Part shown: positions 7,776 to 14,797 of the stretch, in pieces
Position numbering within the stretch: the first letter of the stretch is position 1
How the letters are laid out: every line of letters begins with the position of its first letter
Assembly: GCA_001689485.1 (NCBI GenBank)
Contig: LUJQ01000032.1
Span: 1-18,258, forward strand
Source: Bacteroidales bacterium M6
GTDB taxonomy: Bacteria; Bacteroidota; Bacteroidia; Bacteroidales; Muribaculaceae
DNA: 18,258 bases
Direction of reading: 5' to 3'
Program-made: the position numbers and the translations under genes
Notes under the pieces: generated by a model
Database searches by the model: none
What the model saw: only the letters and a program-made list of their open reading frames with translations
What the model was told of the DNA's origin: nothing

Positions 7776-8645
7776 ATGAACAGGCTCCAACGTATATTTT
7801 CCGATAACTGGACCATACGGCGACACGACTTTGAAAGTTTCGTGTCGCTCATCATGCCGGCGATTGTGGCCGGCAATATAGAGGCCGCCTCCGCCAAACT
7901 CAACGAGGACGACAAATGCACCGTCAAGGCGACCGCCGCTCCATATATGGCGAAATGGTATGAACTTGACGATATTTCCCTGCCGGTTGATTCTATCGCC
8001 GTGATAACTCTTACCGGGGTTCTTTATTCGTGGGAATCGGAGTGGGTAGCAAAGCAGGTCGAGGCGGCGGAACTGAATCCCAACATTTGCGGAATCGTCT
8101 TTGTAATAGACGGCCCCGGCGGTATGGTGTCGCACCTCGATATGGCGGCCGCAGCCGTAGAAAACTGCAAAAAACCGACGGCCACAGTAGTAACCGGCAT
8201 AATGGCCTCCGCACATTTCTGGTTAGGTACGGCCAGCGACCGCACTTTCATAGCCTCGCCACTTTGCGAAGTGGGAAGCGTCGGAATCGTATGCACACAT
8301 TACAGTTTCCGCGAATTTTTCAAGATGAACGGAATCGACTACCGGGAAATATATCCTGACACCGCCGACCTAAAGAACAAGGAAACTCGCGTACTTGTCG
8401 AGAACAACGACGAATCACTCATAAAGGCCCGCGCCGAAAAAATCCATAAAATTTTTGCCGAGACCGTGGCCCGAAACCTCGGAATCGAATACGACCCTAA
8501 ACTGCCGCTTTTCCGTGGCGAGATGTTCGACGGCAACGAGGCGGTGGAACTCGGTTATATCGACCAGTTCGGAGGTGTGGCCGACGCGGTTAAATGGGTG
8601 CTTGCACAGGCAACGAGCCGGAAGGCACAACAAATATATCAGTAA
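7776..8645 (+). CDS. S49-family capsid maturation protease (SppA/C-protein type)
   Basis: A 289-residue ClpP/crotonase-fold serine peptidase of MEROPS family S49. The core reads VITLTGVLY, then GIVFVIDGPGG (oxyanion region), then GIMASAHFW with the probable nucleophile Ser145, then GSVGIV. A lysine in TADLKNKET (Lys200, with Lys202 as an alternative) lies where SppA-type enzymes carry the general-base lysine. Short S49 proteins of this size encoded directly before a capsid gene are prohead proteases that trim scaffold and capsid during head maturation. No signal peptide or membrane segment is present, which separates it from host SppA. Its likely substrate is the scaffold-like N-terminus of the next protein. 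Confidence 0.9.
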   Translation: MNRLQRIFSDNWTIRRHDFESFVSLIMPAIVAGNIEAASAKLNEDDKCTVKATAAPYMAKWYELDDISLPVDSIAVITLTGVLYSWESEWVAKQVEAAELNPNICGIVFVIDGPGGMVSHLDMAAAAVENCKKPTATVVTGIMASAHFWLGTASDRTFIASPLCEVGSVGIVCTHYSFREFFKMNGIDYREIYPDTADLKNKETRVLVENNDESLIKARAEKIHKIFAETVARNLGIEYDPKLPLFRGEMFDGNEAVELGYIDQFGGVADAVKWVLAQATSRKAQQIYQ

Positions 8646-8674
8646 TTAACCACCAAATTAACACAGAGTAAAAG

Positions 8675-10864
8675 ATGAATTTTGCGAATTTTATCCCCGC
8701 GATTCTCGGTATTCTCGGACTTACCGCCTTTCAGGAGAAAGACGGTAAAAAGAGCCTTTCGGATGAGGAACGCGCAACCCTAAAAGGTTACGGATTCTCC
8801 GACAAGTTCCTCGATGATTTCGCCGCAGCCTTGAACGACCCGGCTCCAGCCGTAGAACCTTCCAAAGACAGACAGGACGCAGCGTTAAAGGTTATCCTCG
8901 GAAATACCGTGTCGCAGCTTACAAAAACGTCTGAAGAACTGGAAGCACTTAAAACGAAGAACGCCACCGACGCACAGGCACACGCCGCAGCAATCAAGGC
9001 CAAGGAGACGGAAATCGCTGCGCTCAACGCCAAGATTAAGACACTTTCCGAACTTCCCGAATCCGACCCCGGCAAGGGTGCCGGACAGAGCGGCGCGAAC
9101 CCTGAAGCCTTCAACCTCGACGACACCGAACAGCTCGGCGGAATGTCGGGCGAGTTCTTCAGCCTCGACCGCCCCTACAATATGCGAGCCAAGGCCGCAC
9201 TTCTCGCCGCACAGGGTCAGAGCCTCGCCGTCGCCGTGGCTAACCGCGTAGATTACAAACGCCTTCAGGATGACCTCGGCGCGTTCTACCGTCTGCCGTG
9301 GCGCGACCGCCTTCAGTCGTTCCTCCGCGAGCTGCCGACAATCGAAACGCTTTTCCCGCTCGAATCCGGCCATCAGGACCTCGACACGCTGGTTAATATC
9401 TGGCTGGGCGAGTTCTCACAGGCTGACAACACACAGGACAGCGACTTCGACAACGTTACAAAAGGCTCCTACGAGTTCGACCACGAGACCCTGCGAATGT
9501 ACGACGTTATGTTCGCTTATCGCTTCAAGAACCTGAAGGCTATCGAAAAGAGCTGGATCGGACACCTGAACAAAGAGGGTTCAAACGCCGTAAAACTCTC
9601 ATTCATCGAGTATCTGCTTGCAGAAACGGCGAAGAAACTCCACAACGAACGCGAGCAACGCCGCATTAACGGCGTTCGCAAAGACCCCAATCCCAACGTT
9701 CCCGGCCGCGCAATGGAAGCCGCCGACGGCCTGTATGAATACCTCCGCAAGAAAGTGGAAGGGCATACCGACTTCACCCCCAACGGAGGCACTTCCGGCA
9801 AGACCGTTTACCAGATTAAGCCGTTCAACCTCCCGCGAATCACCCCCGCCAATATCGGCGAAGTGTTCTACCTCGGCACATCGATGATTCCCTCGGTATT
9901 CCGCGATACCGGCACAATCGTTCTGTATATCCCTTCTTTCATGCTCCCGTGGTATCACAAATACAACGAGGCGCATTATGGCCGCAATGTTGATTACGAA
10001 AAGAATATCACATACGTGAAGGAATTCCCCGGCGTGAGAATCAAGACAATTTCCAACGCCGACAACCACCACCGTATTTTCTGGACTATCGAAGGTAATT
10101 TCCACACATACGACCACATCGCCGGTGAAATGCTCCGCTTCAACCTCGAACAGGAGGACTGGAGCCTGAAAGCATGGAGCGAATGGAAGGAAGGTCTGGC
10201 CGCCGAGGCTGTCGGCTTCAAATACACCGACCCCGCCGACATGGACGGTTCCCGTCAGCTCGTATGGTGTAACGACTACGACCGCCCCGATTCCTTCTTC
10301 CTTGAAGCCGGACCCGACGCGAATCCCTCCGCGCTTCTCCATTCGTCAATCGTAACGGTAGCCAACAGTTCGGTGTTCGAGATTACAGACATCGTCAACG
10401 CCGCCGTGGGGCAAGTCATATCCCTGAAATGCGGTGTCGACGGAGACAGCGGCGTAACAATCAAGAAAAATGGAAAATTCTCCCTCCTTTCGGCTGCATG
10501 GACACCCAAGAAAGGCGAAATCCTCCGTGTGATGAAACGCGCCGACTGCAAATTCATCGAAATCGAACGTGCCACCGCTCCGGGCGATTCCTACGAGTTC
10601 CCCGCCGACGAGACCACTCCGAGCGTTCAAGGTGCTACCGTTTTCGTCACCAACGCCAACACACAGGCCACCGCGATTACCGACCTGACCGACGCAGTTC
10701 CGGGAACAGTCTACACAATCCACGGAGCCGGAGCCGACAACGCCTCGACAATCGCCAACGCCGGTAACTTCGTACTTTCCGCCGCCATGACGCTGAAGGC
10801 CGGTTCGTTCATCAAACTGGTGAAGGCCGCCGACGGCAAATTCTACGAGGTGGAACGCGGTTAA
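8675..10864 (+). CDS. Major capsid-like protein with scaffold-like N-terminus and duplicated C-terminal domain
   Basis: A 729-residue protein placed directly after the prohead protease, so most likely the major head protein. Residues about 50-125 are charged and coiled-coil-like (LEALKTKNATDAQ, ETEIAALNAKIKTLSEL) and are followed by a Gly/Pro-rich linker, the layout of a cleavable scaffold or delta domain. Residues about 150-545 form the presumed capsid core. The last about 165 residues hold two copies of a 69-residue beta-rich domain, 564-632 and about 660-728. Both have ITD near the start, G-F-LSAA-T-K in the middle, and KF-E-ER at the end. Repeats like these would sit on the outer shell as decoration domains. 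It is long for a capsid protein because scaffold and decoration parts are fused. Capsid identity rests on context and layout, not on a recognised fold signature. Confidence 0.8.
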   Translation: MNFANFIPAILGILGLTAFQEKDGKKSLSDEERATLKGYGFSDKFLDDFAAALNDPAPAVEPSKDRQDAALKVILGNTVSQLTKTSEELEALKTKNATDAQAHAAAIKAKETEIAALNAKIKTLSELPESDPGKGAGQSGANPEAFNLDDTEQLGGMSGEFFSLDRPYNMRAKAALLAAQGQSLAVAVANRVDYKRLQDDLGAFYRLPWRDRLQSFLRELPTIETLFPLESGHQDLDTLVNIWLGEFSQADNTQDSDFDNVTKGSYEFDHETLRMYDVMFAYRFKNLKAIEKSWIGHLNKEGSNAVKLSFIEYLLAETAKKLHNEREQRRINGVRKDPNPNVPGRAMEAADGLYEYLRKKVEGHTDFTPNGGTSGKTVYQIKPFNLPRITPANIGEVFYLGTSMIPSVFRDTGTIVLYIPSFMLPWYHKYNEAHYGRNVDYEKNITYVKEFPGVRIKTISNADNHHRIFWTIEGNFHTYDHIAGEMLRFNLEQEDWSLKAWSEWKEGLAAEAVGFKYTDPADMDGSRQLVWCNDYDRPDSFFLEAGPDANPSALLHSSIVTVANSSVFEITDIVNAAVGQVISLKCGVDGDSGVTIKKNGKFSLLSAAWTPKKGEILRVMKRADCKFIEIERATAPGDSYEFPADETTPSVQGATVFVTNANTQATAITDLTDAVPGTVYTIHGAGADNASTIANAGNFVLSAAMTLKAGSFIKLVKAADGKFYEVERG

Positions 10865-10882
10865 ACCTACCGATAATGGCCG

Positions 10883-10906
10883 GGGCGCGGATAATGCGCC
10901 GCGCCC
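10883..10906 (+). terminator. Very GC-rich hairpin after the capsid gene, no T tract
   Basis: GGGCGCGG (10883-10890) pairs perfectly with CCGCGCCC (10899-10906) around an eight-base loop. It lies 18 bases after the capsid stop. The following bases are TGTGCC rather than Ts, so it may act as a partial terminator, an RNA-stabilising end or a processing site that sets capsid mRNA above downstream mRNA. Confidence 0.45.
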
Positions 10907-10942
10907 TGTGCCTTAAATTTCAAACCATAAAATTTCATCGAC

Positions 10943-11755
10943 ATGACATATATAAGAAAATCCGTCGGACGCGCCCCCGGCAATCCCGGTACAGGGATTC
11001 AGCTCCGCGACGTTCTGGTGCTTATCAATACTGACGACATCGCGTTTATGCCGTCTCCTGACGACAAAGGCGTTGTAATTGTCGACAATATCGTTATGAA
11101 GCCCGGTCGTTATGGAATCGGTATCTACATGACGCAGGGAACAGCAGAAGTTGCCAGCGCAGCCGAAGGCGAAACCGACCAAATCGGTTTTACCCCCTCT
11201 ATCAAGTTCAACCACCCCGGAAACAGTCAGGAGTTGCGCGAGTTCAAAGTCAACGAACTGAACTCAAAATTTATCGGCATTATGCGCTATTGCTCCGGCA
11301 AGCCCGCCGACCTTATCGGTTCAATCTGCAATCCGTGTAAAATCACCCCCTCCTATACCGGGAACAACGAAAGCAACACCAACGAGTTCACCCTCGCCCA
11401 AATCTCCAAAGGCGACGACATCAAGATATATAAGGGTACCGTACCCCTCGAAGAACCTGTTTCAGTCGTCGAGGCCGGCGTTAAAGTGGTCCCGTTCGTT
11501 ACCGAAGGGCAATACCAGCTTTCGGGCGGTTCTGCTGTCATCGACGAGATAGAGGGCGGAGCGCATGACGCGGTTATAACGCTTCTGGGGGCTGCCGGTA
11601 CATCACCGACCGTTTCCCATACGAGCGGAAAAATCCTGTTGCGTGGCGGCAAGGTGTTCACTGCTTCAGAAGGTGCCCAGCTCACCCTCCGCGCTTTTGA
11701 CGCCGGAGAAGGCGGCCTGATATGGATAGAACAAAGCCGATACGTCCCCGCCTGA
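10943..11755 (+). CDS. Probable virion structural protein (270 aa)
   Basis: A 270-residue protein without membrane segments or enzyme motifs, rich in Gly, Thr and Val and predicted mainly beta. The central part carries a Cys pair (ICNPC). The C-terminus (GAQLTLRAFDAGEGGLIWIE) looks like a small beta domain. It follows the capsid gene with a 78-base gap and ends just before a terminator, so it closes the head cluster. A decoration, tail-tube or head-completion protein are all possible. I cannot place it in a named family. Confidence 0.7.
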   Translation: MTYIRKSVGRAPGNPGTGIQLRDVLVLINTDDIAFMPSPDDKGVVIVDNIVMKPGRYGIGIYMTQGTAEVASAAEGETDQIGFTPSIKFNHPGNSQELREFKVNELNSKFIGIMRYCSGKPADLIGSICNPCKITPSYTGNNESNTNEFTLAQISKGDDIKIYKGTVPLEEPVSVVEAGVKVVPFVTEGQYQLSGGSAVIDEIEGGAHDAVITLLGAAGTSPTVSHTSGKILLRGGKVFTASEGAQLTLRAFDAGEGGLIWIEQSRYVPA

Positions 11756-11781
11756 TTCTACCGGCTCATTTCCCGACATAT

Positions 11782-11813
11782 ATCCCCGTGGCTCCGACTT
11801 CGGGGATTTTTTT
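11782..11813 (+). terminator. Intrinsic terminator after the head gene cluster
   Basis: ATCCCCG (11782-11788) pairs with CGGGGAT (11801-11807), followed by a run of seven Ts. It separates the structural genes from the toxin-antitoxin pair. Confidence 0.85.
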
Positions 11814-11824
11814 GCGCGTAAATA

Positions 11825-11840
11825 TTTCCATATATGGAAA
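11825..11840. promoter_or_regulatory. 16-bp perfect palindrome, likely toxin-antitoxin operator
   Basis: TTTCCATATATGGAAA is a perfect 16-base palindrome. It lies 8 bases upstream of the TAACTTTG promoter element, over the -33 region, where binding of a dimeric XRE antitoxin would block transcription. Confidence 0.65.
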
Positions 11841-11848
11841 ACTTTTTG

Positions 11849-11856
11849 TAACTTTG
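11849..11856 (+). promoter_or_regulatory. Bacteroidetes -7 promoter element of the toxin-antitoxin operon
   Basis: TAACTTTG followed by C matches TAnnTTTG. The start of transcription would be near 11863, leaving a leader of under 20 bases before the ATG at 11880. Confidence 0.75.
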
Positions 11857-11879
11857 CATTGTAATTAAGAAAAGCATTT

Positions 11880-12224
11880 ATGGATAAACCCAAATATAAT
11901 GTTATCCTTAGCAAGGAAGTAAGGGAGTTTCTAAGCACTCTCCCGGTTAAGGCTGCAAAGAAAATCATCTATAACATTACTGTTGTAGCCGGAGGCCTTC
12001 AGGATAAAGAATTGTTCAAGAAATTGGAAGATTCCGACATTTGGGAGTTTAGAACGCTTTATATGGGAATTGCTTACCGTCTGCTTGCGTTCTGGGACAC
12101 AGAAGAACAAGCCTTGATAATCACCACACATGGGTTTGTCAAGAAAACGCGCAAAACACCCGGAAAAGAAATTGAAAAGGCAGAAAGATTAAGAAAAGAA
12201 TATTTTGATGAAAAAAACAAATGA
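11880..12224 (+). CDS. Type II toxin, RelE/HigB superfamily (Gp49-like)
   Basis: A 114-residue protein with the features of the phage-derived Gp49-like (HigB-type) toxin family: an N-terminal helical part (KEVREFLSTLPVKAAKKI), then ELFKKLEDSDIWEFR, a central YRLLAF strand, and the C-terminal HGFVKKTRKTPGKEIEKAE segment that is nearly diagnostic. Family members are ribosome-dependent mRNA interferases neutralised by an XRE-family partner. Toxin-first gene order, as in higBA, matches this locus. The stop lies just before or within the antitoxin start region, so the two are coupled. It sits between structural and packaging genes with its own promoter, operator and terminators. Confidence 0.9.
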   Translation: MDKPKYNVILSKEVREFLSTLPVKAAKKIIYNITVVAGGLQDKELFKKLEDSDIWEFRTLYMGIAYRLLAFWDTEEQALIITTHGFVKKTRKTPGKEIEKAERLRKEYFDEKNK

Positions 12225-12552
12225 TATGAAAAAAAAGTGGTACACCCTCGGAGAAATTACCGATGAATTTGTAGGTGTGAAAAGCGCCCCCGAACGTGAG
12301 GCGTTTGACGCTGACGTGGAAGCCGCTTTAATCGGCGCGTCGATAAAGAATGCCCGCAAGGCAATGAATCTGACACAAGCCCAACTCGGAGAACGTGTGG
12401 GGGTTCAGACTGCGCAAATTTCCAAAATTGAAAGTGGCCGCAACCTTACAATATCTACTATCGTCCGGGTGTTGAAGGCTCTCGGATTGAGTGCCAACTT
12501 CTCTATAAATTGCGAAGGCCTTACCCCTGTTACTCTCGGAAACCGAATATAA
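12208..12552 (+). CDS. XRE-family antitoxin (HigA-like)
   Basis: A 114-residue protein with a C-terminal Cro/C1 helix-turn-helix at about 47-94, including LTQAQLGERVGVQTAQISKI and then ESGRNLTISTI, the usual XRE recognition region. The N-terminal 40 residues should wrap the toxin. It should bind the toxin and repress the operon at the palindrome 11825-11840. Two in-frame ATGs are possible: 12208, overlapping the toxin by 17 bases, and 12226, one base after the toxin stop. The protein beginning MKKKWYTL at 12226 is equally plausible. An in-frame TTG at 12205 is less likely. Confidence 0.9.
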   Translation: MKKTNDMKKKWYTLGEITDEFVGVKSAPEREAFDADVEAALIGASIKNARKAMNLTQAQLGERVGVQTAQISKIESGRNLTISTIVRVLKALGLSANFSINCEGLTPVTLGNRI

Positions 12553-12574
12553 CAGGCCGCAAATAATATTGAAT

Positions 12575-12616
12575 CGCTCCGAAGGTATTAGCCTCCCTTT
12601 GGAGCGTTTTGTCTTT
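12575..12616 (+). terminator. Intrinsic terminator after the toxin-antitoxin pair
   Basis: CGCTCCGAAGG (12575-12585) pairs with CCTTTGGAGCG (12596-12606), 11 bp including one G-U, around a ten-base loop. TTTTGTCTTTT follows. Confidence 0.85.
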
Positions 12617-12620
12617 TAGC

Positions 12621-12632
12621 CGGTAATTACCG
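12621..12632. promoter_or_regulatory. 12-bp palindrome next to the packaging operon promoter
   Basis: CGGTAATTACCG is a perfect palindrome ending five bases before the -7 element at 12638. It lies between the preceding terminator and the promoter, a position suited to an operator controlling the packaging operon. Confidence 0.45.
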
Positions 12633-12637
12633 TCGCT

Positions 12638-12645
12638 TAATTTTG
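12638..12645 (+). promoter_or_regulatory. Bacteroidetes -7 promoter element of the packaging operon
   Basis: TAATTTTG matches TAnnTTTG. Transcription would begin near 12652, about 15 bases before the ATG at 12667. No gap long enough for another obvious promoter occurs before the terminase, so this likely drives 12667-17145. Confidence 0.6.
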
Positions 12646-12666
12646 TACTGTCAAAAACTTTATATC

Positions 12667-13611
12667 ATGGAACAGGACAAAAGAAAAGTAATTACCGAAT
12701 ACCTTAAAGGCCCGCGAGACTATAATGAGGGCGTGGCACTGTACCAGCGTTTCGGTGTGAATCTGATGTTAAAACGCCGTTTTGTCGTCGATGATACCGC
12801 CACTACCCGCGAAATACTGTTTGATGAACTTCGCAAAATTGCCGGACTTACCGAATCGGAGTTTGCCGCACTTCCGCGCCGGGCAAAAACGAAGCAAGCC
12901 ATGATCGAGACGAAAGCCCCGGTTAAAACCGTTCCGGTTGATGATGAAACCGCACTTATCGAACTGGCGGATTCTTTCGGTGTAAGCGTCGACGAATTGG
13001 TAAGCCCCGATTTTCAGGAGCGAGTGTTGGCCATGGACGACAACGCCGACCGAATCGACGAACTTACCGAGGAACTGGAAAAAGCCCGCTCCAAATATGC
13101 CGAGGCCCCGGAGCCTGTCAGAAAGATGATACGTTTCCGCGAAAAATATCCGTTCCTTAACTCCCCGGACTGCCCCGACATTCTGAAAGTGCTGGTGGCC
13201 GATATGTTCACCGCATACGGCAACTATAAAGCCGCGTTCGTCCGTCTCCAGACACTCGGCGACGCTGATTCCGCCCAAGCCGCCGCCGAATGTGAGACAA
13301 TCGTAACCGAGTATCTGAAGAATCGCGAAATCTGGGACGAACTCGAACATTACCGGGAAACCGGCTCGATTCTCGGCAAAGCCGCCAAGTTCCGCGAAAT
13401 GGAGGCGACCGAGGACCTGACCGCTCTCTCTGATGTTGAACTTGTGGGAAAACTCAACTCCGCCAACTCCAACGTGTCAAAACATAAAAAGAAACTCGAT
13501 GACGCAAAGGCTAAAGGCGAGGAAAACGAGAAAGCCGCCGCAGCTTATGAAGTGTGGACGCAAAGGAAAGCCGCGTTAAAGGCCGAGGTTGAGCGTCGAA
13601 AAAAAAAGTAA
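12667..13611 (+). CDS. Hypothetical coiled-coil phage protein (314 aa), ends at a slippery site
   Basis: A 314-residue, highly charged protein. Coiled-coil segments lie at about 125-147 (RIDELTEELEKARSKY) and near the C-terminus (KHKKKLDDAKAKGEENEK). The middle contains helical segments around residues 160-240. I recognise no family. The ATG at 12667 is preferred because an upstream in-frame TTG at 12643 falls inside the -7 promoter element. The gene ends RRKKK at a run of nine As directly before TAA, giving the heptamer A AAA AAG in the reading frame. The -1 frame remains open for 58 more codons (see the entry at 13614). First gene of the packaging operon; it may be a scaffold, chaperone or packaging accessory, which is a guess. 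Confidence 0.75.
   Translation: MEQDKRKVITEYLKGPRDYNEGVALYQRFGVNLMLKRRFVVDDTATTREILFDELRKIAGLTESEFAALPRRAKTKQAMIETKAPVKTVPVDDETALIELADSFGVSVDELVSPDFQERVLAMDDNADRIDELTEELEKARSKYAEAPEPVRKMIRFREKYPFLNSPDCPDILKVLVADMFTAYGNYKAAFVRLQTLGDADSAQAAAECETIVTEYLKNREIWDELEHYRETGSILGKAAKFREMEATEDLTALSDVELVGKLNSANSNVSKHKKKLDDAKAKGEENEKAAAAYEVWTQRKAALKAEVERRKKK
13599..13607 (+). promoter_or_regulatory. Candidate -1 frameshift site (A9, A AAA AAG then TAA)
   Basis: Nine As are read as cgA AAA AAA AAG TAA, which contains the heptamer A AAA AAG known from E. coli dnaX. The stop follows at once, and the -1 frame is open through to 13784. No strong stimulatory stem is obvious just downstream. Confidence 0.4.
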
Positions 13612-13613
13612 CC

Positions 13614-13784
13614 GTGGCTATCGAGGCGGCGGAACGCTCAAAGGCTCATATCCTCCGTTTCCTCTCGCGCCCCGGCTGCCACCCGTGCGACCGTTCGGAA
13701 GCGGGCCACCAACTCGAAATCCAGAATAAAAAAATCGCTGCTCTGAATGTTTCGTTATCCCTCCTGCAATCTCTCCACATATGA
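13614..13784 (+). CDS. Small Cys-pair ORF: -1 extension of the previous gene or separate GTG gene
   Basis: From a GTG at 13614, 56 codons run to a TGA at 13782-13784. The product includes RPGCHPCDRSE, a CxxxC pair with neighbouring His that could bind metal. It starts two bases after the previous stop and overlaps the following methyltransferase by 38 bases, so it could be a normal coupled gene. The same frame is open back through the A9 tract, so a -1 shift would fuse 58 residues to the 314-residue protein (372 in total). Either reading is possible from sequence alone. Chance openness is also possible at this length. Confidence 0.45.
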   Translation: MAIEAAERSKAHILRFLSRPGCHPCDRSEAGHQLEIQNKKIAALNVSLSLLQSLHI

Positions 13785-14454
13785 CCGCCGCGAGTTTCCG
13801 GGCGGAACTGTCTATAACGGCGACTGTCTCGACGTTATAAAGACCCTCCCGGAATCGTCGGTGGACTGCATTGTTACCGACCCTCCTTATTTTCTCGGAA
13901 TGACCCACAACGGACAAAAGGGCAATTTCCGCGACCTCTCTATATGCCGACCGTTCTACCGGGATTTATTCAACGAGTTTCGGCGCGTGTGCCGTCCTGA
14001 AGCCTGTATTTACTTCTTTTGCGACTGGCGCGGATATGCGTTTTATTATCCGTTGTTCGATGAAATCCTGAAAGCGCACAATATGCTTGTATGGAACAAA
14101 TTAAGCGGCCCCGGCAATCATTACGCATTTATCCACGAACTTATATTGTTCCATGCCGGAAAGGGTGCGAATATCGGAGGCACAAACATAATATCCGATA
14201 TAAGGGCGTTCACCTCCGGGGCTAAATCGACTGACGGGGCTAAAGTTCACCCCACACAAAAGCCCGTAGCCCTGATTCAGAAATTTATCGAGGACGCGAC
14301 CGCTCCCGGCGCGGTGATACTCGACACTTTCGGCGGGTCCGGCTCTACTGCCGTGGCCGCTGTCCGCTCCGGCCGCCGCTTTATCCTCATGGAGCAAGAC
14401 GAAGGATATTACCATACGACCTGCAAACGCCTTGAAAATGAATACCGAGAATAA
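13747..14454 (+). CDS. DNA N6-adenine/N4-cytosine methyltransferase (beta-class order)
   Basis: A 235-residue amino-methyltransferase. Catalytic motif DPPY is at 45-48 (VTDPPYFLG), and the SAM-binding FGGSGST is at 195-201 near the C-terminus, so motif IV precedes motif I, the circularly permuted order of the beta class (as in many phage DNA methyltransferases). VHPTQKP before the SAM motif is also typical. There is no endonuclease partner. Beta-class members methylate adenine N6 or cytosine N4, and the sequence does not settle which. It sits between the coiled-coil protein and the terminase genes, so it is expressed with packaging functions, which could place methylation late, before DNA enters the head. 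It overlaps the next gene by 17 bases. Confidence 0.92.
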   Translation: MFRYPSCNLSTYDRREFPGGTVYNGDCLDVIKTLPESSVDCIVTDPPYFLGMTHNGQKGNFRDLSICRPFYRDLFNEFRRVCRPEACIYFFCDWRGYAFYYPLFDEILKAHNMLVWNKLSGPGNHYAFIHELILFHAGKGANIGGTNIISDIRAFTSGAKSTDGAKVHPTQKPVALIQKFIEDATAPGAVILDTFGGSGSTAVAAVRSGRRFILMEQDEGYYHTTCKRLENEYRE

Positions 14455-14797
14455 CGATATTGTAAAATATCCCGATTTTCCTCTGACAACCAAGGAGGAG
14501 GAAGATGTTTACAAACTGGCTTCCGCCGGTATGCGTTCGGCTGAAATCGCCGTGTCTATGGAATGGCCGCCGGAGCGTCGCCGGGCATTCTGCATTATTG
14601 CCGAGTTACCGGGTTCGCCTCTGGCCCTGATGTTGGCCGCCGCCCGTGCCGAAGGAATCGCCACACCGCAAATAAAACTTCAGGAAGCCGCCACTGCCGG
14701 AAACATTGACGCTATAAAGGAACTCCAGAAGATTCAGGCGCGAAACCGCTTTAACGAACTTGTCAACTATTTGGACGATGACGAATTTACCCCGTAA
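14438..14797 (+). CDS. Small phage protein (119 aa), terminase small subunit candidate
   Basis: A 119-residue helical protein. The part about residues 20-45 (EEDVYKLASAGMRSAEIAVS) resembles a helix-turn-helix of the type that small terminase subunits use to bind the packaging site, and the later part (QIKLQEAATAGNIDAIKELQ) is helical and could oligomerise. Start ATG 14438 overlaps the methyltransferase by 17 bases. An in-frame TTG at 14432 is less likely. It is two genes before the large terminase. The next gene is an alternative candidate for the small subunit, so I keep this provisional. Confidence 0.6.
   Translation: MNTENNDIVKYPDFPLTTKEEEDVYKLASAGMRSAEIAVSMEWPPERRRAFCIIAELPGSPLALMLAAARAEGIATPQIKLQEAATAGNIDAIKELQKIQARNRFNELVNYLDDDEFTP

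Noticed and set aside
8885..9373. 162-codon open frame on the - strand in the capsid gene N-terminus
   Set aside because: A shadow of the coding strand; no start context or family features.
9599..10342. 247-codon open frame on the - strand inside the capsid gene
   Set aside because: It is antisense to a long, well-placed + strand gene and reads as Val/Gly/Glu-rich text typical of the complement of GC-rich coding sequence.
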